DNA from: Candidatus Cellulosilyticum pullistercoris
Lineage (GTDB): Bacteria; Bacillota; Clostridia; Lachnospirales; Cellulosilyticaceae
Reading direction: 5' to 3'
DNA: 16,899 nucleotides
Assembly: GCA_018883705.1 (NCBI GenBank)
Contig: JAHLFQ010000248.1
Span: 1-16,899 of the forward strand
The first letter of the stretch is position 1, and each line of letters begins with the position of its first letter. The notes under the pieces were generated by a model. It saw nothing but the letters and a program-made list of their open reading frames with translations. It had not been told where the DNA came from and ran no database searches. This document shows positions 7,541 to 14,490 of the stretch, piece by piece. The position numbers were made by a program, and so were the translations under genes.

Positions 7541-8839
7541 TTATTTTTCTACTACTTCTGCTGATTCTGTAATTACTTTAGCTGCTTTTTGAACTTTAAT
7601 ATCTGCTGCTAATGATTCTCTTTCATAAGTTGCAAATGATTTTTTAAGTTCTTCAAATGGCATGCGATACATTTCAGCAATTTGTTTTAATTCTTCTTCA
7701 ACTTCTTCATCAGAAACTGTAATATTTTCTACTTCTGCAATTTTTTCAAGTACTAAACGAGATTTGATTTGGTGTTCAGCATCCTCTTTGAAGTTAGCTT
7801 TGAAAGCTTCCATATCTTGACCTGTGAATTGTAAGTATTGAGCAAGTTCTAATCCTTGTGCTCTCATACGGTTTTCAAAGTTTTTGATGTTTCTTTCTAC
7901 TTGCTCTTCAACCATTGCTTCTGGAACGTTAATTGTAGCATTTGCCACTGCGTTTTCAATAGCTTGTTGTTCTACGATATTTTTGTTGTTTACTTCTTTG
8001 TCTTTAAGAAGTTTTGCCTTAATATCTTCTTTATATTCAGCTAAAGTTTCAAATTCTGAAACATCTGCAGCAAAATCATCATTAACTTCTGGAAGTTCAC
8101 TTACTTTAATACCTTTAATTACAACTTTGAATAATGCTGGTTTGCTAGCAAGCTCTTTTACATGATATTCTGCTGGGAATGTTACATTTACTTCTACTTC
8201 TTCACCAATGTTTTTACCAATTAATTGATCTTCAAAATTGTCGATGAAAGATTTTGAACCGATTACTAAATCATAATCTACACCTTTACCACCTTCAAAA
8301 GCTTCTCCATCAACAAATCCTTCAAAGTCGATAGTTACTTTATCTTGTGGCATAACTGCTCTATCTTCTACAGTAATTTCACGAGCATTTTTAGCTGCTT
8401 CTTTTTGTACAGCTTCATTTACTTCTTCTTCTGTTACTTCAACTTTTTCAGATTCTACTTTTAAGTTTTTGTATTCACCAAGTGTTACTTCTGGTTTTAC
8501 TGTAATGATTGCTGTATATTTCATACCATCTTTGTTCATTTCTGTCACTTCTAAATCGTTAGGACGAATACGAGCAGAGATAGCAATTTTATTTTCTTCA
8601 ATCGCTTCAAATAATGTTTGATCAATTAAAATATCTGCTGCTTTATTGTAGAATACTTCTACACCATACATTTTTTCAATCATTGCACGAGGCACTCTAC
8701 CTTTACGGAAGCCTTGAATATTGAAATCTTTTTTCATTGATTCATATGCAGCGTCAACTGCTTTAGCTACTTGTGCGCCTTCTACCTCTACTGTAAGTTT
8801 TACTTGACTATTTTCCATTACTTCAACTTGTGTATTCAT
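7541..8839 (-). CDS. tig: Trigger factor, ribosome-bound chaperone and peptidyl-prolyl isomerase
   Basis: This 432-residue protein matches the family length. Trigger factor binds ribosomal protein L23 near the exit tunnel and shields nascent chains. The ribosome-docking signature GFRKGRVP (43-50) lies in the N-terminal domain. The FKBP-type isomerase domain covers about 165-245 (DFEGFVDGEAFEGG, with IGSKSFIDNFEDQLIG). The C-terminal part is long, helical and acidic, as expected for the substrate-binding arms. The start at 8839 has AAGGAGG upstream. It is the first gene of the tig-clpP-clpX operon, with a promoter candidate at 8918-8946. In the gap upstream I looked for a CtsR heptad repeat and for the HrcA CIRCE palindrome and saw neither. 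Confidence 0.96.
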   Translation of the reverse strand: MNTQVEVMENSQVKLTVEVEGAQVAKAVDAAYESMKKDFNIQGFRKGRVPRAMIEKMYGVEVFYNKAADILIDQTLFEAIEENKIAISARIRPNDLEVTEMNKDGMKYTAIITVKPEVTLGEYKNLKVESEKVEVTEEEVNEAVQKEAAKNAREITVEDRAVMPQDKVTIDFEGFVDGEAFEGGKGVDYDLVIGSKSFIDNFEDQLIGKNIGEEVEVNVTFPAEYHVKELASKPALFKVVIKGIKVSELPEVNDDFAADVSEFETLAEYKEDIKAKLLKDKEVNNKNIVEQQAIENAVANATINVPEAMVEEQVERNIKNFENRMRAQGLELAQYLQFTGQDMEAFKANFKEDAEHQIKSRLVLEKIAEVENITVSDEEVEEELKQIAEMYRMPFEELKKSFATYERESLAADIKVQKAAKVITESAEVVEK

Positions 8840-8917
8840 AAAAATTTATCCTCCTTAAGGTCTCCCTTTGTGTTATACTACAAAGCATAAATATAGCATT
8901 ATAAATTAATATTTCGT

Positions 8918-8946
8918 ATTATATCATAAACACTTCTAAAAATCTA
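8918..8946 (-). promoter_or_regulatory. Candidate sigma-A promoter of the tig-clpP-clpX operon
   Basis: On the minus strand, TATAAT (8923-8918) is preceded by TGA, giving an extended -10. TAGATT (8946-8941), 17 bases upstream, is a weak -35. A second perfect TATAAT lies at 8903-8898 with a poor -35, so two start points are possible. Both are 60-85 bases upstream of the tig start codon. Confidence 0.55.
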
Positions 8947-9106
8947 TAGAACACCTATCAATTTTTTATTGATATGCCTATATATTTTGCATATTCTCCA
9001 TGTTCTTATATCCTATTTCCCCTTTTATTTTTTATTTTTATGATCCCCTTACACCTACACTTCTTATTCCAAGTATTACATATAGTATTTGTAATCAAAA
9101 TTGATT

Positions 9107-9112
9107 TATAAT
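9107..9112 (+). promoter_or_regulatory. Candidate -10 box for the 9159 gene
   Basis: A perfect TATAAT lies 46 bases upstream of the start codon at 9159. No good -35 is found at 16-18 bases; the best nearby sequence, TAGTAT, fits poorly. Treat it as a weak promoter call. Confidence 0.4.
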
Positions 9113-9158
9113 AAAAACTGACTCAACGAAACACTTTAATTAGGAAGGACTCATAAAA

Positions 9159-9602
9159 ATGGATAAGCATATAACAAGCGGTGTACGACTTGTAAGCTTT
9201 GATGAAATTTATACAAAGTCTATTCGTTATAAGCTTGAAAAAATCGATATTTTCTTAAAAGAAAACACATCTCCTTTTCATGTATATGAAGTCGCTACTA
9301 TTTTAGAAATAGAACCTTCTGAACTTTTGAGCATTATGGAAACGTTACAAATCACTACAGTTAATTTTGATAATTTCTTTACTATCATTCTTAATGCTTC
9401 AAGTGACATTTGTAAGTTAGTATCCAGACAATGGAAATATTCTAAAATAAGCGCTTACTCACCAGAAATGATTGCTGAGATTTATAAGCTAAATATACAT
9501 AAGGTAAAAAGTGCATTTACTGAACTAAGTCTAGACCTTGTCACGGATATGGAACTTATAGAAGTATTTAAACGTATTCACCTTACTGTATTTTCGGCAT
9601 AG
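9159..9602 (+). CDS. Uncharacterised small protein with two HTH-like segments
   Basis: I do not recognise this 147-residue protein as a named family. The start at 9159 has AGGAAGG upstream. It is soluble in composition, with no signal peptide or membrane segment. Two stretches look like helix-turn-helix units and resemble each other: about 42-63 (VYEVATILEIEPSELLSIME) and about 103-123 (EMIAEIYKLNIHKVKSAFTE). Both share the pattern A-x-I-x-x-[IL]-x-x-x-x-[LV]-x-S-x-x-[EF]. The segment between them (about 64-99) is rich in Phe/Ile. It may be a small DNA-binding regulator, but that is inference. It is transcribed divergently from tig, stands alone, and ends before a strong terminator at 9664-9717. 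Codon use resembles its neighbours, with no sign of transfer. Confidence 0.75.
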   Translation: MDKHITSGVRLVSFDEIYTKSIRYKLEKIDIFLKENTSPFHVYEVATILEIEPSELLSIMETLQITTVNFDNFFTIILNASSDICKLVSRQWKYSKISAYSPEMIAEIYKLNIHKVKSAFTELSLDLVTDMELIEVFKRIHLTVFSA

Positions 9603-9663
9603 TTTCTTTACTATTTACTAGATCGTAAAGTTATTCCTCATTTTATTCAAAGTAAGTTAGCTT

Positions 9664-9717
9664 GAATAAGCAAAAATTACAGTAAGGAACTTTTCCTTAC
9701 TGTTTTTTTGCTTATTC
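9664..9717. terminator. Long bidirectional terminator between convergent genes
   Basis: ACAGTAAGGAA (9679-9689) pairs with TTCCTTACTGT (9693-9703) around a three-base loop, followed by T-rich sequence to 9709 on the plus strand. Outside a small bulge the stem continues for 13 more pairs (9664-9676 with 9705-9717), so the T-tracts themselves can pair. Plus-strand termination of the 9159 gene is strong. The minus strand also ends in a T-run and can serve the convergent DJ-1 gene. Confidence 0.85.
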
Positions 9718-9748
9718 TTAACTATCTATTTATTCCTAATAAATCTCT

Positions 9749-10288
9749 CTATGCAATCATAGATTTTCTAACCTTATCCGCCACTTCTTTACTTTCTAAC
9801 ACTTCTAAGATTTTAAGTGCAAAATCAATAGCAGTTCCAGCTCCTTTACCTGTTACAATTTTGCCACTTACTACAACTCTTTCATCTACATGTTCACACC
9901 CGATAAGCTTTGACTCATAGTTTGGATAACAAGTTGCTTTTTCTCCTACTAATAAACCTTGATTTCCTAAAATACTTGGCGCTGCACAAATAGCTGCTAG
10001 CCATTTACCTTTTTCTTTAAAAGATTTTAATTCACTCATTAACTTTTCGCTTGATTCAAGATTAATAACGCCTGGTACACCTCCTGGTAAAACCATCATA
10101 TCTATTTCATCATGATTGAGCTCATCTAGTGTTGTATCCATATTAATACTTATGCCTCTTGCACTAACAACTGTTTTGCTATTAACACCTACCATGCTAA
10201 CTTCAATATTGCCACGTCTTAGTACATCTACAACTGCTAAAGCTTCTATTTCTTCATAGCCTGTAGCAAAATATACTGCCACTTTCAT
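9749..10288 (-). CDS. DJ-1/PfpI family protein (DJ-1/YajL-like)
   Basis: This 179-residue protein has the flavodoxin-like fold typical of the DJ-1/ThiJ/PfpI superfamily. The nucleophile-elbow cysteine is Cys101 in AAICAAPSIL, and the conserved acidic partner is Glu15 in GYEEIEA, matching Cys106 and Glu18 of human DJ-1. VLPGGVPG (66-73) is the characteristic glycine-rich loop. Members have been assigned roles in methylglyoxal detoxification, protein or nucleotide deglycation, and oxidative-stress protection. Which applies here cannot be told from sequence, and older annotations as a thiamine-biosynthesis kinase (ThiJ) are wrong. The start at 10288 has AAGGAG upstream. It is a single gene with its own promoter candidate (10334-10360), facing the terminator at 9664-9717. 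Confidence 0.92.
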   Translation of the reverse strand: MKVAVYFATGYEEIEALAVVDVLRRGNIEVSMVGVNSKTVVSARGISINMDTTLDELNHDEIDMMVLPGGVPGVINLESSEKLMSELKSFKEKGKWLAAICAAPSILGNQGLLVGEKATCYPNYESKLIGCEHVDERVVVSGKIVTGKGAGTAIDFALKILEVLESKEVADKVRKSMIA

Positions 10289-10333
10289 CTATTATTTCTC
10301 CTTTCTAAATATTATTTCACTTAATATAGGTTT

Positions 10334-10360
10334 ATTATATCATACCTTGTATTTTATCAA
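10334..10360 (-). promoter_or_regulatory. Candidate promoter of the DJ-1 family gene
   Basis: On the minus strand TATAAT (10339-10334) is preceded by TGA (extended -10), and TTGATA (10360-10355) lies 15 bases upstream. The spacing is short, but the extended -10 compensates. The boxes are about 50 bases upstream of the start codon. Confidence 0.55.
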
Positions 10361-10440
10361 AAAGATTTATTTGTTATGAGCACTTTTTTGCCCTTTCTTG
10401 ACATTTTCTCTCACCACTACCTCAATTTCTTTGCCTATGA

Positions 10441-10446
10441 TATGAT
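10441..10446 (+). promoter_or_regulatory. Weak extended -10 candidate for the CYTH gene
   Basis: TATGAT at 10441-10446 is preceded by TGA (extended -10) but has no clear -35 at 17 bases. The transcript would start only about 25 bases before the CYTH start codon, just upstream of AAGGAGG. A perfect TTGACA lies at 10398-10403, too far (37 bases) to pair with this box. Confidence 0.35.
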
Positions 10447-10477
10447 TAAGGTAAAACTATTTAAGGAGGTTCCTTCA

Positions 10478-10939
10478 ATGGAAATCGAACGCAAATTTTT
10501 AGTAGCTCATCTTCCATCTCTTGAAGATTGTCGCTCAGAAAAAATCATTCAGGCTTACATCTCAACCAATCCCGTCATTCGCATAAGACAAATGGGTATT
10601 TCGTATTTCTTAACCGTTAAATCACAAGGGCATATTATGAGAGAAGAATTTGAAATGCCTATCACTAAGGAGCAATTTGACTCTCTTTGGACAAAAGTTG
10701 AAGCTTCGCCTATTGAAAAAACACGTTATTTTATTCCATTAGAACAAGATTTAACGGCTGAATTGGATGTCTATGAGGGACACCTTAAAGGACTTTCTAC
10801 CGTAGAGGTAGAGTTTTCATCTTTGGACTTGGCTAATCACTTTATGCCTCCAAGTTGGTTTGGCAACGATATTAGCTTAGATCATCGTTATAAGAACAAC
10901 AACCTAGCTCATTATGGTATCCCTAAATATAGTTACTAA
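10478..10939 (+). CDS. CYTH-domain protein (inorganic triphosphatase/adenylate cyclase-type fold)
   Basis: The start at 10478 gives 153 residues and the expected N-terminus MEIERKF, with AAGGAGG eight bases upstream. An in-frame ATG at 10376 lacks a ribosome site. The signature ExExK motif is Glu2-Ile-Glu4-Arg-Lys6. Further charged residues of the triphosphate tunnel are present: Arg35 and Arg37 in VIRIRQ, Lys48 in TVKS, Glu57 and Glu59, Arg83, Glu95 and Asp97, and Glu110 and Glu112 in TVEVEF. CYTH proteins use these with divalent metal to bind triphosphorylated substrates. Short bacterial members are mostly inorganic tripolyphosphatases, and a cyclase role is less likely. There is no fused CHAD domain. 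It is a single gene ending before a terminator at 10955-10995. Its substrate here is unknown. Confidence 0.93.
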   Translation: MEIERKFLVAHLPSLEDCRSEKIIQAYISTNPVIRIRQMGISYFLTVKSQGHIMREEFEMPITKEQFDSLWTKVEASPIEKTRYFIPLEQDLTAELDVYEGHLKGLSTVEVEFSSLDLANHFMPPSWFGNDISLDHRYKNNNLAHYGIPKYSY

Positions 10940-10954
10940 AATCAAACTATACTT

Positions 10955-10999
10955 AAAGAGGGAACCTTATCAAAAATGATATGCTTCCCCCTTTTAATT
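10955..10999 (+). terminator. Terminator downstream of the CYTH gene
   Basis: AAAG (10955-10958) pairs with CTTT (10991-10994). After one mismatch, GGGAA (10960-10964) pairs with TTCCC (10985-10989). A further ATCA/TGAT hairpin (10969-10980) closes the top across a 4x4 internal loop. TTTTAATTT follows on the plus strand. It lies 16 bases past the stop and separates this gene from the convergent MgtC gene. Confidence 0.65.
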
Positions 11000-11013
11000 T
11001 TATTAAAATCTCC

Positions 11014-11706
11014 CTATTCCCACTCAAATACATACTCTACATATTTATATTTTTTTAGTAAGTCTTCTAAATGAGTATATTTATACTTCTCATTGAACTT
11101 TACCTTTATAATAACCCCTATATGTCCCTCTTTTTTAATAAGCGAATCATTCACTTCTATATTAAGTATACGTATATTATTTGTTTGCAGGTAATCAATA
11201 ATTTCTTTCATAACACATGTATTACTAATTTCTAGATATAAACTACTTATCTTCCCTATTTTGCTCATCTTATTCCCTATAAGATGAAGTAACTTAAGTG
11301 TTGCAAAGATACATATAAAAGCCGCTATAGCAACCTGATAAAATCCTGCACCTATCGCTAATCCCATACAAGCTACTACCCATAGTCCAGCTGCTGTTGT
11401 CAATCCTTTTACCTTTTCTCCACCTGTTACCATAATCGTTCCTGCTCCTAAAAAACCTACCCCACTAATTACCTGCGCCCCTAATCTTACAGGATCAGAT
11501 ACGCCAAATTCTTCTACTATTTTCTGGTTAATAATCATAACTAATGCTGCACCTATGCCTACTAGTATATAGGTTCTAAAGCCTGCTGGTCTATCTTTCT
11601 TTTCTCTATCTATTCCCACTAATCCACTAAATAGCATCGCTATCATTAGTCTGCACATTACCTCTATAAATTCTATATCCAGTAATCCTACCTCTCCTGA
11701 ATGCAT
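11014..11706 (-). CDS. MgtC/SapB family membrane protein
   Basis: This 230-residue protein has an N-terminal hydrophobic half with four to five membrane spans (about 14-142) and a soluble C-terminal half (about 152-230) that resembles the ACT-like tail of MgtC. Family signatures are GIDREKKDRPAGFRT (31-45), GAQVISGVGFLGAGT (76-90) and KGLTTAAGLWVVA (100-112). MgtC proteins are linked to growth at low magnesium and, in pathogens, to control of the F1Fo ATPase or phosphate uptake. They are not magnesium transporters themselves. The function in a free-living clostridium is open. The ribosome site is AAAGGGAG or the closer AAAAGGA. I checked the roughly 120-base leader for an M-box magnesium riboswitch and saw none. 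It stands as a single gene between convergent CYTH and a 170-base gap. Confidence 0.93.
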   Translation of the reverse strand: MHSGEVGLLDIEFIEVMCRLMIAMLFSGLVGIDREKKDRPAGFRTYILVGIGAALVMIINQKIVEEFGVSDPVRLGAQVISGVGFLGAGTIMVTGGEKVKGLTTAAGLWVVACMGLAIGAGFYQVAIAAFICIFATLKLLHLIGNKMSKIGKISSLYLEISNTCVMKEIIDYLQTNNIRILNIEVNDSLIKKEGHIGVIIKVKFNEKYKYTHLEDLLKKYKYVEYVFEWE

Positions 11707-11758
11707 CCTTTTCTCCCTTTATCTTCATTACCTTATACTTAATAAATCACTACTACTC

Positions 11759-11773
11759 ATCTACTATGTAGAT
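11759..11773. other. Short perfect inverted repeat upstream of the MgtC gene
   Basis: ATCTAC (11759-11764) and GTAGAT (11768-11773) are separated by TAT. It lies 53 bases upstream of the MgtC start and could be a small operator or a hairpin in the leader. No matching second copy is seen in the window, so its role is unassigned. Confidence 0.35.
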
Positions 11774-11825
11774 TAAACTACCCCTATAACATTAGAATCA
11801 TCTCATATTTTTCCACCTATGCAAT

Positions 11826-11858
11826 AACAGATGACCTTTAGTATAAAAGTCATCTGTT
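11826..11858 (-). terminator. Probable terminator of the transporter/2H-phosphoesterase operon
   Basis: AACAGATGAC (11826-11835) pairs with GTCATCTGTT (11849-11858). On the minus strand the stem extends by four more pairs including a T-G wobble, which is a mismatch on the plus strand, so the minus reading is favoured. It begins 18 bases past the stop of the 11877 gene. The following T-tract is poor, so efficiency is uncertain. Confidence 0.6.
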
Positions 11859-11876
11859 TCAATTACTTATTTCATT

Positions 11877-12545
11877 TTATAATCTTACTAATGGAAATGA
11901 AAACATGTCATCGAATAGTACAAGTTCTGGTGCATTCAATTCAAAGACTTCATCTACTGTTTTTAAATACTTATTAATAGACTCTTCTAATACTTTAAGC
12001 TCTTTCTCGTCTTCTTCATCAAGTACTTCAATCAAATAGGCTAAACTCACATGAAAACGATATATTTCATGATTTGGATGTCTCACACCTGTTGCTATCG
12101 CAATTTGGTCTCTAAAAGCTTTTAATTTTTCTTTTTGCTCTTTGGTTGCTGGGATTAGTGTTACTGAAACTCCTACTCCTTTTACAAAAATGAGACCAAA
12201 TTTCATTCTTATTGTATCTAAGTTTTTTATGTCGCTCCATACTTGTTTAAAATATCTATCCGTTTCATCTAAACGTACATCTATAGGCATTTTGCTACTC
12301 CAATGCTCTATTTCTCTTACTTCATCACATATAAGATCTTTTACTGTCATATGATAACTATTTACTGGTAGAAGAGTATATTTCTCCGATATTGAACTCT
12401 TTTCCAAAATACTTCTTATATGTACTAGATGTTTGTAAATCTCCTGATTTTTATAAATATGACTAATAATACTATTACCTGGAAATTTCTTTACGCTTCC
12501 ATCTTCATTAAATTTTACCCCTACGTTCTTACTATACTTTTTCAT
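11877..12545 (-). CDS. 2H phosphoesterase-like protein (DUF1868-type)
   Basis: This 222-residue protein contains two H-x-[ST] motifs about 100 residues apart: His65-Met-Thr67 in SYHMTVKD and His165-Val-Ser167 in YRFHVSLAY. That is the hallmark of the 2H phosphoesterase superfamily (RNA ligase/cyclic phosphodiesterase fold). The overall pattern, with KFPGNSIISHI near the N-terminus and ELVLFDDMFSFP near the C-terminus, resembles the DUF1868 branch as I remember it. Superfamily members open 2',3'-cyclic phosphates or 2'-5' linkages in RNA or nucleotides, but the substrate here is unknown. The start at 12545 has AAAGGA upstream. It lies only 23 bp after the last permease gene, with no terminator between, so it is probably co-transcribed with the sugar importer. 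A hairpin at 11826-11858 follows. Both motifs are intact. Confidence 0.85.
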   Translation of the reverse strand: MKKYSKNVGVKFNEDGSVKKFPGNSIISHIYKNQEIYKHLVHIRSILEKSSISEKYTLLPVNSYHMTVKDLICDEVREIEHWSSKMPIDVRLDETDRYFKQVWSDIKNLDTIRMKFGLIFVKGVGVSVTLIPATKEQKEKLKAFRDQIAIATGVRHPNHEIYRFHVSLAYLIEVLDEEDEKELKVLEESINKYLKTVDEVFELNAPELVLFDDMFSFPLVRL

Positions 12546-12568
12546 TTCTTATATCCTTTCATCTTAAA

Positions 12569-13459
12569 TTAACCTTTAATCGCACCCACCATAACCCCTT
12601 TTACAAAATACTTTTGCAAGAAGGGATATAATACTAATACTGGAATACTAGCTACTACAATAACAGCATATTTGATACTCTCTGAGATTAAATATTGTTC
12701 AGAGGATAAGGTAGAACTTACCGCTTCTCCCATACCACTTATTTGATTTTGGAGTAATATTTCTCTTAAAATTACTTGTAATGGAAACAACTCATTATTT
12801 GATAAATAAATAAGGGCATCAAAGTAGGCATTCCAATGTCCTACTGCATAAAAAATAACCATTACCGCCATAATAGGTTTTGCAACTGGAAGTACAACTC
12901 TTACTAATGCCCCTACATTAGTACATCCGTCTACTTTACTAGCTTCAATAAGTTCATTTGGTATAGCCGTTTGAAAATAATTTCTCATAACAAGTAAATT
13001 CCACATACTAATAGCATTCGGAATAATCATAGCCCAAAACGAGTTGTAAATCCCCAAATTTTTTATGAGTAGGTATGAAGGAATCATTCCACCACTAAAG
13101 AACATTGTAAAAGTCAAAAACATTGTAATAATATTTCTTCCATATAAATCTTTCTTCGATAAAGGGTATGCAACCATTGTTGTTAAAGCAATATTAATTA
13201 GCGTACCCAAGACAGTATAAAATATAGTATTCATATAGCCTAATAAAATTTTACTATTTGCAAATACTGCTTCGTATGCAGCAAAGGTTATATCCTTTGG
13301 CCATAGCATAACTTCTCCTGTAACAACATATCTAGGATTGCTAATGGAGGCTACAAGGATATAAATAAGAGGAAATAGTGCTATACTAAATACAAGTAAT
13401 CCTAATATTAACGTACACACATCAAAAGTTAAGTCTTCTCTATTTAATTTCTTTAGCAT
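12569..13459 (-). CDS. ABC sugar transporter permease, LplC/MalG type
   Basis: This 296-residue integral membrane protein has about six spans and is one half of the transmembrane channel of a carbohydrate importer. The ATPase-docking EAA loop is seen at about 171-191 (IEASKVDGCTN... VVLP), with the invariant Gly178 and the LP pair. The C-terminal VGAIKG ending is typical of LplC/YtcP-type permeases, which handle complex or oligomeric sugars such as polygalacturonan and yeast-cell-wall fragments in other Firmicutes. The specific substrate cannot be read here. The start at 13459 has GGGAGG six bases upstream. It lies 12 bp after its partner permease. No ATPase gene lies nearby, which suggests use of a shared MsmX-type ATPase encoded elsewhere. 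Confidence 0.92.
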   Translation of the reverse strand: MLKKLNREDLTFDVCTLILGLLVFSIALFPLIYILVASISNPRYVVTGEVMLWPKDITFAAYEAVFANSKILLGYMNTIFYTVLGTLINIALTTMVAYPLSKKDLYGRNIITMFLTFTMFFSGGMIPSYLLIKNLGIYNSFWAMIIPNAISMWNLLVMRNYFQTAIPNELIEASKVDGCTNVGALVRVVLPVAKPIMAVMVIFYAVGHWNAYFDALIYLSNNELFPLQVILREILLQNQISGMGEAVSSTLSSEQYLISESIKYAVIVVASIPVLVLYPFLQKYFVKGVMVGAIKG

Positions 13460-13471
13460 ATTTCTCCTCCC

Positions 13472-14407
13472 TTACCATAATCCTACTTGAGTTACTTTTT
13501 TACTCACCCAATTAGCTAGTATTAACATAATTAAATTAATAATTGAGTTAAATAATCCTATAGCAGTTGAATAACTAAACTGAACATCTAAAATACCCAC
13601 ATTATAAACATACGTTGAAATGATCTCTGATACACCTATGTTCATACTGTTTTGCATTAAAAATACTTTCTCAAAACCAATACTCATTACTTTACCAATG
13701 TCTAATATAAGCATAATCATTGCTGTAGGCATAATGTTAGGTAATGTAATATATATAAGCTGTTTCCATCTACTCGCTCCATCTATCTTAGCTGATTCAT
13801 ACATTTCTGTATCAATTCCAGAAATAGCTGCAAGATAGATAATTGACCCCCAACCTGCACTTTTCCAAATTCCTGATAAAATATAGATTGGTTTAAACCA
13901 TCCTTCCTCTGCCATAAAGTAAATAGGTTGTATATTAAATACTTGTAATATATTATTAATAATCCCTGACGAAGGTGAAAGGATCATTTGTAAAAGTCCA
14001 ACAAGGACTACTGTTGAAATAAAATGAGGGGCATATGTAATAGTTTGTACTGCTTTTTTAAAAGGTTTCCATTTTATTTCATTGATAATAAGCGCTAAAA
14101 TGATTGGTGCTGGGAAACCAAATAAAATATTAAATAAACTTAGCGATACAGTATTCCACATAATATTCCCAAAGTTAGGACTACTAAAGAATCTCTGAAA
14201 GTGATCAAATCCCACCCATGGGCTTCCCCATATCCCCAAACTTGGCATATAATTCTTAAAAGCAATTTGTGCTCCATACATAGGTAAGTATTTAAAAATA
14301 ATGAAATAAAGTAAGCCTGGTAGCATTAGCACATATAGATCCCAATACGTTATAATCTTTTTTTTAATAACATCTTTTCTTTTAGTTTTATGATTTGTAA
14401 GCACCAT
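13472..14407 (-). CDS. ABC sugar transporter permease, LplB/MalF type
   Basis: This 311-residue membrane protein has about six spans and forms the other half of the importer channel. The N-terminus is basic (KTKRKDVIKKK), followed by the signature YVLMLPGLLYFIIFKYLPM (25-43) and YGAQIAFKNY (44-53) of LplB/YteP-type permeases. The EAA loop is YESAKIDGASRWKQLI (203-218), ending at Leu222-Pro223. The start is slightly ambiguous: ATG at 14407 has AGGAG only three bases away but another GGAG nine bases away, whereas GTG at 14404 has the better spacing to AGGAG. It follows the binding-protein gene by 83 bp, a gap that carries a hairpin with a T-tract (14437-14476), and precedes its partner by 12 bp. 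Confidence 0.92.
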   Translation of the reverse strand: MVLTNHKTKRKDVIKKKIITYWDLYVLMLPGLLYFIIFKYLPMYGAQIAFKNYMPSLGIWGSPWVGFDHFQRFFSSPNFGNIMWNTVSLSLFNILFGFPAPIILALIINEIKWKPFKKAVQTITYAPHFISTVVLVGLLQMILSPSSGIINNILQVFNIQPIYFMAEEGWFKPIYILSGIWKSAGWGSIIYLAAISGIDTEMYESAKIDGASRWKQLIYITLPNIMPTAMIMLILDIGKVMSIGFEKVFLMQNSMNIGVSEIISTYVYNVGILDVQFSYSTAIGLFNSIINLIMLILANWVSKKVTQVGLW

Positions 14408-14436
14408 ATTCTCCTACTCCTATATGTTTAAGTCGT

Positions 14437-14476
14437 AAAAAAGGCTATAAACAAAATATTTTTTATAACCTTTTTT
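14437..14476 (-). terminator. Intra-operon hairpin between binding protein and permeases
   Basis: AAAAAAGG (14437-14444) pairs with CCTTTTTT (14469-14476). After one C/A mismatch, TATAAA (14446-14451) pairs with TTTATA (14462-14467). On the minus strand the stem ends in six T. It begins 14 bases past the binding-protein stop. Such hairpins often terminate part of the transcripts or protect the upstream message, so that binding protein is made in excess over permeases. Confidence 0.65.
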
Positions 14477-14490
14477 CTCTTGTTCTTCTC

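Larger units (their letters stand above)
8840..9158. other. Divergent intergenic region between tig and the HTH-like gene
   Basis: This 319-base gap has no credible ORF. The left third holds the tig ribosome site and the two TATAAT boxes reading minus. The right end holds a TATAAT at 9107-9112 and the ribosome site of the plus-strand gene. The middle (about 8950-9060) is very pyrimidine-rich on the plus strand. I see no stable hairpin, riboswitch or direct repeat in it. Confidence 0.6.

Noticed and set aside
7884..8165. Plus-strand ORF of 93 codons opposite tig
   Set aside because: It is fully antisense to a well-conserved gene, is Ser/Leu/Phe-rich as expected for a mirror of Lys/Glu-rich coding sequence, and shows no ribosome site.
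10398..10403. Perfect TTGACA as a -35 box for the CYTH gene
   Set aside because: No -10-like sequence occurs 15-19 bases downstream, and the nearest TATGAT is 37 bases away.
10376..10477. Longer CYTH protein starting at 10376
   Set aside because: No ribosome site lies before 10376, the extra 34 residues do not belong to the family, and AAGGAGG sits exactly before 10478 giving the canonical MEIERKF start.
11707..11825. Possible magnesium riboswitch (M-box) before the MgtC gene
   Set aside because: The leader is too short and the conserved M-box core is not found. Only a small 6-bp hairpin (11759-11773) is present.
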